This document shows positions 5,436-8,508 of a DNA stretch of 8,508 nt, piece by piece. Positions within the stretch are counted from its first letter, which is position 1, and each line of letters starts with the position of its first letter. The notes under the pieces were generated by a model. It was not told the DNA's origin and searched no databases. It saw nothing but the letters and a program-made list of their open reading frames with translations. The stretch is from an uncultured Mycoplasmatota bacterium (lineage in GTDB: Bacteria > Bacillota_I > Bacilli_A > RF39 > UBA660), in NCBI GenBank assembly GCA_948472605.1, contig CAOKUH010000067.1:1-8508 (forward strand), read 5' to 3'. The position numbers and the translations under genes were made by a program.

Positions 5436-6485
5436 ATGTGGTTATTAACATTATTAGTATTAATTATTATTTTAGGAATTATTATTTTAGTTCATGAGTT
5501 TGGACACTTTATATGGGCGAAAACTTTTAAAGTATTTATTTATGAATTTTCTTTAGGAATGGGTCCAGTTATTCATACACATAAAGGTAAAGATGGAATT
5601 AAATATAATATTAGAGCCTTTCCTATTGGAGGATTTGTTTCTATGGCAGGAGAAGTATATGAAGATGATTCAGATATACCTAAAGAAAAATTTATGTGTA
5701 ATAAACCTTGGTATCAAAGATTAATTATTTTAGTAGCAGGAGTAGTTAATAATTTTATTTTAGCAATTGTTATTTTGTTTTTTATGGCCTTGTTTATGGG
5801 ATCTACGACAACTAAACCTATAGTTGGAACTGTATTAGAGGCATCAGCAATGCATGAAGCAGGTATTGAACCTGGTGATGAAATTATTAAATTAAATGGA
5901 ATAAAAGTTTCTTCTTGGGATAAATTACAAATTGCTTTATATCGTAAAAATAGTAGTGATACATATGAATTTTTAGTAAAAAAAGCAAATGGTGAAGAAA
6001 AAACATATCAAGTAGTTCCTAAAACAATTAAAAATGAAAATGGTGAAGAAACAAAACAATTTGGTTTTGGTGTAGACACTACGATTCATAAAGGTTTATT
6101 TCCTAGTATAAAATATGCTTTTTGTAAATTTGGAAGTATAATGTCATCTATGATTTTAACTATTACAAGTTTATTTAGTGGAAAAATATCTTTAAATGCT
6201 TTATCTGGTCCAGTTGGAATATATGGAGTAGTAGGAGACTCAATTAGCATGGGAATTTCTCAACTTATTTATATAGTTGCCTTCTTAAGTATTAATGTTG
6301 GATTTATTAATATTTTACCTTTCCCAGCATTTGATGGTGGTAGAGTATTATTTATGATAATTGAAAAAATTAAAAGAAGTCCAGTTGATGCTAAGATAGA
6401 AAATGCTTTTCATACAATTGGGTTTATATTATTAATACTTCTAATGTTATATATAACTTTCCAAGATATATTAAGATTATTTTAA
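5436..6485 (+). CDS. rseP: Site-2 intramembrane zinc metalloprotease (RseP/RasP family)
   Basis: RseP/RasP proteases cut transmembrane substrates, such as anti-sigma factors, FtsL and signal-peptide remnants in Bacillus, within the membrane. The 349 residues carry the HExxH zinc site HEFGH (20-24, catalytic Glu21) in the first helix. The membrane-reentrant beta-loop is around NIRAFPIGGFVSMAGE (58-73). One PDZ domain occupies about 127-195 (GIEPGDEIIKLNGIKVSSWD core). The third zinc-ligand motif, NILPFPAFDGGR (292-303, Asp300), is in the C-terminal helix; Phe at 299 replaces the usual Leu of LDG. The GPVGI segment (258-262) and the last hydrophobic helix (328-342) match the family. The single PDZ is normal for Gram-positive members; E. 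coli RseP has two. It is second in the cdsA operon and ends at a two-way terminator. All catalytic residues are present. Confidence 0.97.
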   Translation: MWLLTLLVLIIILGIIILVHEFGHFIWAKTFKVFIYEFSLGMGPVIHTHKGKDGIKYNIRAFPIGGFVSMAGEVYEDDSDIPKEKFMCNKPWYQRLIILVAGVVNNFILAIVILFFMALFMGSTTTKPIVGTVLEASAMHEAGIEPGDEIIKLNGIKVSSWDKLQIALYRKNSSDTYEFLVKKANGEEKTYQVVPKTIKNENGEETKQFGFGVDTTIHKGLFPSIKYAFCKFGSIMSSMILTITSLFSGKISLNALSGPVGIYGVVGDSISMGISQLIYIVAFLSINVGFINILPFPAFDGGRVLFMIIEKIKRSPVDAKIENAFHTIGFILLILLMLYITFQDILRLF

Positions 6486-6496
6486 ATTGCCCAATA

Positions 6497-6527
6497 AAAA
6501 AACGTTATTTTTAATTTAACGTTTTTT
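6497..6527. terminator. Two-way terminator between rseP and the transporter gene
   Basis: An 11-bp stem, AAAAAACGTTA (6497-6507) with TAACGTTTTTT (6517-6527), encloses a nine-base loop. A and T tracts on the two sides give a T-run in both directions, so it ends rseP and the converging transporter gene, whose stop codon is at 6531-6533. Confidence 0.88.
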
Positions 6528-6530
6528 ATA

Positions 6531-7727
6531 TTACTCTTTAATATGTTTATCAATAATTAGTAACGATGGAATATCACCAGTAGCATTTAAACAAGTAGCT
6601 GGAGCATCTATTAACCAAGCAATTGTTGTTAAAAGTAAATAACTAGATGTAGGAAAGCCAAATATAGTAATAATTAAAATTTCACTTATTAAGCCTCCAG
6701 ATGGAATTCCACTCATAGCCATACAGACAAACGTTGCAAGCACCAAAGCTATTAAGATAGTAGGTACAGAATAAAAATTCATGCCATATATTCCAAATAA
6801 AAACATAATTTTTAAGATAGTTCCCATACTTGAACCTTCCATATGAACAGCTGCACCTAATGAAAGACTTACACTACTTACATCTTTTTTAATATTTAGT
6901 TTTTTAGACGTTTCAATATTTACAGGAAGTGTAGCAATTGAAGAACAAGTTGCCAGAGATGTTAAAGCTGATGTAGAAATATTCTTCCACATATCTTTTA
7001 TCCCTTTTTTACCTCTCCCCAAAAAAGCATACAAACTATAAAATAAACCAAAATAAACAATACAAGCCCCAATATAAATAATTAAATAAGATGTATAAGA
7101 ACCAATTATTTCTGGCCCCATATCCTTAATTAAACTAGCAAAATAAGCACAAATCCCAATTGGAGCATAGTACATAATAATATCAATTACTTTTAAAAGA
7201 ATATCTGTCATACTTTCTAAAAATTTTTTTACTGGTTCGCCTTTTTCTTTACTAAGAGCAACACCAAATCCAATTAGAATAGCAAAAATAATTAAAGGTA
7301 GTAAATGTTGTCTAGATAAGATTTCGCTAAAGTCATTAACTGTTAAAGCATCAACTATTTTTTCTTTAATATCAACGCTTTCTAAAGTTACACTATCACT
7401 AGGAATTGTATTTGTAATACTTGGTTTTATCAAACTCATTGTTCCTAACATAAATATAGAACTAATTAAACTTGTTGTTAAAAATACTATTAAAGTCGTT
7501 CTAACAATTTTACCTAGTTTTTTGCCATTACCAAACTTCGCAATTGAGCTTGATACAAGGAAAAAAACTAAAGGCACAACAATTGTAAATAGCAAGTTAA
7601 TAAAAATATCTCCTAGTGGTTTAATATAGCCCACAATATCTTTTAAGAATATCCCAATAAGACATCCTATAACCATCGATGCAATTAAAACATAAGATGA
7701 TTTCCATTTGAATTTAAATTTTTTCAT
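6531..7727 (-). CDS. DAACS-family (glutamate/dicarboxylate type) cation symporter, atypical substrate site
   Basis: This 398-residue protein belongs to the Glt/DctA/SstT transporter family, trimeric elevator carriers that import amino acids or dicarboxylates with Na+ or H+. Many hydrophobic helices are visible, including LLFTIVVPLVFFLVSSSIAK (45-64). HP1 is TSALTSLATCSSIATLP (252-268), TM7 contains AAVHMEGSSMG (292-302), HP2 begins MSGIPSGGLISEI (338-350), and TM8 contains LIDAPATCLNATGD (372-385). Against my recollection of GltPh, the NMDGT motif reads HMEGS (295-299). The TM8 Arg that holds the acidic side chain of Asp/Glu is Ala377, while Asp374, Asn381 and Asp385 are retained. I infer a neutral amino acid or other non-acidic substrate, perhaps with altered cation coupling. 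The start chosen is 7727, where AAGGAG lies 6 bases upstream; an upstream in-frame ATG at 7796 lacks an SD and would add 23 residues with no family match. It is divergent from the DUF3419-like gene and may share control with it. Confidence 0.9.
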   Translation of the reverse strand: MKKFKFKWKSSYVLIASMVIGCLIGIFLKDIVGYIKPLGDIFINLLFTIVVPLVFFLVSSSIAKFGNGKKLGKIVRTTLIVFLTTSLISSIFMLGTMSLIKPSITNTIPSDSVTLESVDIKEKIVDALTVNDFSEILSRQHLLPLIIFAILIGFGVALSKEKGEPVKKFLESMTDILLKVIDIIMYYAPIGICAYFASLIKDMGPEIIGSYTSYLIIYIGACIVYFGLFYSLYAFLGRGKKGIKDMWKNISTSALTSLATCSSIATLPVNIETSKKLNIKKDVSSVSLSLGAAVHMEGSSMGTILKIMFLFGIYGMNFYSVPTILIALVLATFVCMAMSGIPSGGLISEILIITIFGFPTSSYLLLTTIAWLIDAPATCLNATGDIPSLLIIDKHIKE

Positions 7728-7731
7728 ATAT

Positions 7732-7740
7732 CTCTCCTTT
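7732..7740 (-). promoter_or_regulatory. SD that fixes the transporter start
   Basis: AAAGGAGAG on the minus strand puts the AAGGAG core 6 bases before the ATG at 7727. The alternative ATG at 7796 has no SD, so the shorter protein is preferred. Confidence 0.8.
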
Positions 7741-7788
7741 ATTTCAGTATATAATGTTTTAAAATAAAATAGAAAAAAATTTACGAAA

Positions 7789-7828
7789 TTTGACACAAAA
7801 ATCTAAAAATGTTAATATATGTGTCAAA
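7789..7828. repeat. Perfect 9-bp inverted repeat framing a promoter (candidate operator)
   Basis: TTTGACACA (7789-7797) and TGTGTCAAA (7820-7828) are exact reverse complements with a 22-base spacer, so arm centres are 31 bases apart, about three helical turns. One arm covers the -35 hexamer and the other the predicted transcription start, with the -10 between them. The place and spacing suit a repressor that binds both arms or loops the promoter; the binding protein is unknown. Confidence 0.6.
7790..7818 (+). promoter_or_regulatory. Promoter of the DUF3419-like gene
   Basis: A perfect TTGACA -35 (7790-7795) is followed, 17 bases later, by TAATAT (7813-7818), preceded by an extended -10 TG (7810-7811). 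Transcription should start near 7825. This lies downstream of the ATG at 7809 and supports 7842 as the true start codon. Confidence 0.75.
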
Positions 7829-7830
7829 AA

Positions 7831-7836
7831 AGAGGG
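7831..7836 (+). promoter_or_regulatory. SD that fixes the DUF3419-like gene start
   Basis: AGAGGG lies 5 bases before the ATG at 7842. The longer frame starting at 7809 begins inside the promoter spacer and has no SD. Confidence 0.75.
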
Positions 7837-7841
7837 ATAAT

Positions 7842-8477
7842 ATGGAATCACTAAATTGGAAATTGGATTTTAAAGCATCAAAATTCATCATAGAAAATAC
7901 GCATTTAATAAATGGCTTTAATTATAAGCATTACTCTAAAATATATAATAATTCTGACCTTAATCATCAAGAACTATTTAAGAAAATAAAAAATGGAACT
8001 AATAGTTATCTTGGAGTTGCAGCATCAACAGATCCAATGTTAAATGCTATTTCTTTAGGATTTAAAAATATTCATGTATTTGATATAAATTGCTTAAATA
8101 TTCATTATATGTTTTTAAAAATAGCAGCTATTTTAGAGTTAGAGTATCTAGAATATTTAGATTTTTTCTACTCCTTAGATGAAGATAAATATTTTGCTAA
8201 AACGTATTTTGAAAAAATGAAAGTTGAATTACCTAATGCATCTTTAAATTATTGGAAAAATCTTTATGAAATATATAATAGTACTGAATTTTCTAAGCTT
8301 TTTTGTACTGGTAAATATGATATAGATGATTATATGATAAATCAAAAAGTAAATATTCCTTCCAATATATTTTTAAATGAGATTGAATTTTATGAACTAA
8401 AAAATAAATTAAAACAAATTAATTTACATTATTATATTGAGGATCTTGGAGATATTCCGGAACTTAAACACTTTTAA
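7842..8477 (+). CDS. DUF3419-like protein, possible SAM-dependent transferase (short form)
   Basis: The 211 residues from ATG 7842 resemble the DUF3419 family, related to BtaA, the S-adenosylmethionine:diacylglycerol 3-amino-3-carboxypropyl transferase. The match is seen in YLGVAASTDPMLNAISLG (56-73, motif-I-like loop after the first Rossmann strand), IHVFDIN (77-83, Asp81 at the end of the second strand) and LKIAAILELEYLEYLDFFY (92-110), where the family has a helix ending in a Leu-Phe-Phe pattern. The N-terminus contains the short segment SKFIIENTHLINGF. No TM helix or signal peptide is visible. Members I recall are roughly 300 residues or more, so this one lacks a C-terminal third. The frame after TAA stays open for the 10 codons left in the window, which leaves room for a nonsense change, but I cannot tell this from a naturally short form. 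Substrate unknown. It has a strong promoter framed by an inverted repeat and is divergent from the transporter. Confidence 0.65.
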   Translation: MESLNWKLDFKASKFIIENTHLINGFNYKHYSKIYNNSDLNHQELFKKIKNGTNSYLGVAASTDPMLNAISLGFKNIHVFDINCLNIHYMFLKIAAILELEYLEYLDFFYSLDEDKYFAKTYFEKMKVELPNASLNYWKNLYEIYNSTEFSKLFCTGKYDIDDYMINQKVNIPSNIFLNEIEFYELKNKLKQINLHYYIEDLGDIPELKHF

Positions 8478-8508
8478 AACAGCAAAATCTTACAAACCAT
8501 TATAGAAT

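Noticed and set aside
7746..7756. TATACT or CATTAT on the minus strand as the transporter -10
   Set aside because: TATACT would start transcription within the SD, and CATTAT has no -35 partner; the transporter promoter is unresolved.
7728..7796. N-terminal extension of the transporter from the ATG at 7796
   Set aside because: There is no SD before 7796, whereas AAAGGAGAG precedes 7727; the extra residues fall in the intergenic control region.
7809..7841. N-terminal extension of the DUF3419-like protein from the ATG at 7809
   Set aside because: The ATG lies between the -35 and -10 of the promoter and so would not be in the transcript; the SD precedes 7842.
1..8508. CRISPR arrays, tRNA or rRNA genes, insertion sequences, toxin-antitoxin or phage-defence cassettes
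   Set aside because: There are no spaced direct repeats, no cloverleaf or rRNA sequence, no transposase or nuclease motifs, and no toxin partner beside the small HTH genes.

Overview
The window is very AT-rich and low in GC, with close gene packing, strong Shine-Dalgarno (SD) sequences, A-tract/T-tract hairpin terminators and TAA at every stop codon I can read. A full-length SpoIVA (492 residues, the same as my recollection of the Bacillus subtilis protein) shows that the host belongs to an endospore-forming Firmicutes/Bacillota lineage. The extreme AT content and Bacilli-like SpoIVA, HU, CdsA and RseP suggest an uncultured gut-type Bacilli relative (Erysipelotrichales/RF39-like). That placement is an inference; no marker here fixes the genus. 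TGG is used for Trp and no gene needs a recoded stop.

Layout. Positions 1-281 hold the 3' end of a beta-rich, possibly surface or phage-type protein, followed by a two-way terminator. A divergent pair of XRE-type regulators follows: a tandem double-HTH protein on the minus strand (333-788) and a 65-residue HTH protein on the plus strand (897-1094). They share a short control region with an inverted repeat lying between two AT-rich -10 boxes. spoIVA (1162-2640) follows the small regulator with no visible terminator between them and ends at its own hairpin. A third XRE protein (2732-2956) and the HU nucleoid protein gene (3149-3421) come next, the latter with a near-consensus promoter. A three-helix membrane protein with a large, probably extracytoplasmic, six-cysteine domain occupies 3521-4561. 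The two-gene operon cdsA-rseP (4631-6485) has its own near-consensus promoter and is translationally linked, since the cdsA stop codon lies inside the rseP SD. It converges, through a shared two-way terminator, on a minus-strand DAACS-family transporter (6531-7727). Divergent from the transporter is a gene for a DUF3419-like, possibly SAM-binding protein (7842-8477). Its promoter is framed by a perfect 9-bp inverted repeat.

How it fits together. Most of the window is ordinary chromosomal housekeeping: spore coat basement layer, nucleoid protein, phospholipid precursor synthesis and intramembrane proteolysis. The less ordinary parts are the regulator cluster around spoIVA, the transporter with substituted substrate- and cation-site residues, the inverted repeat beside it, and the six-cysteine membrane protein. 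I see no CRISPR array, tRNA, rRNA, transposase, integrase or defence cassette, and no clear new multi-gene system. No gene-free stretch exceeds 300 bases; the longest (2957-3148) is described as the HU upstream region.
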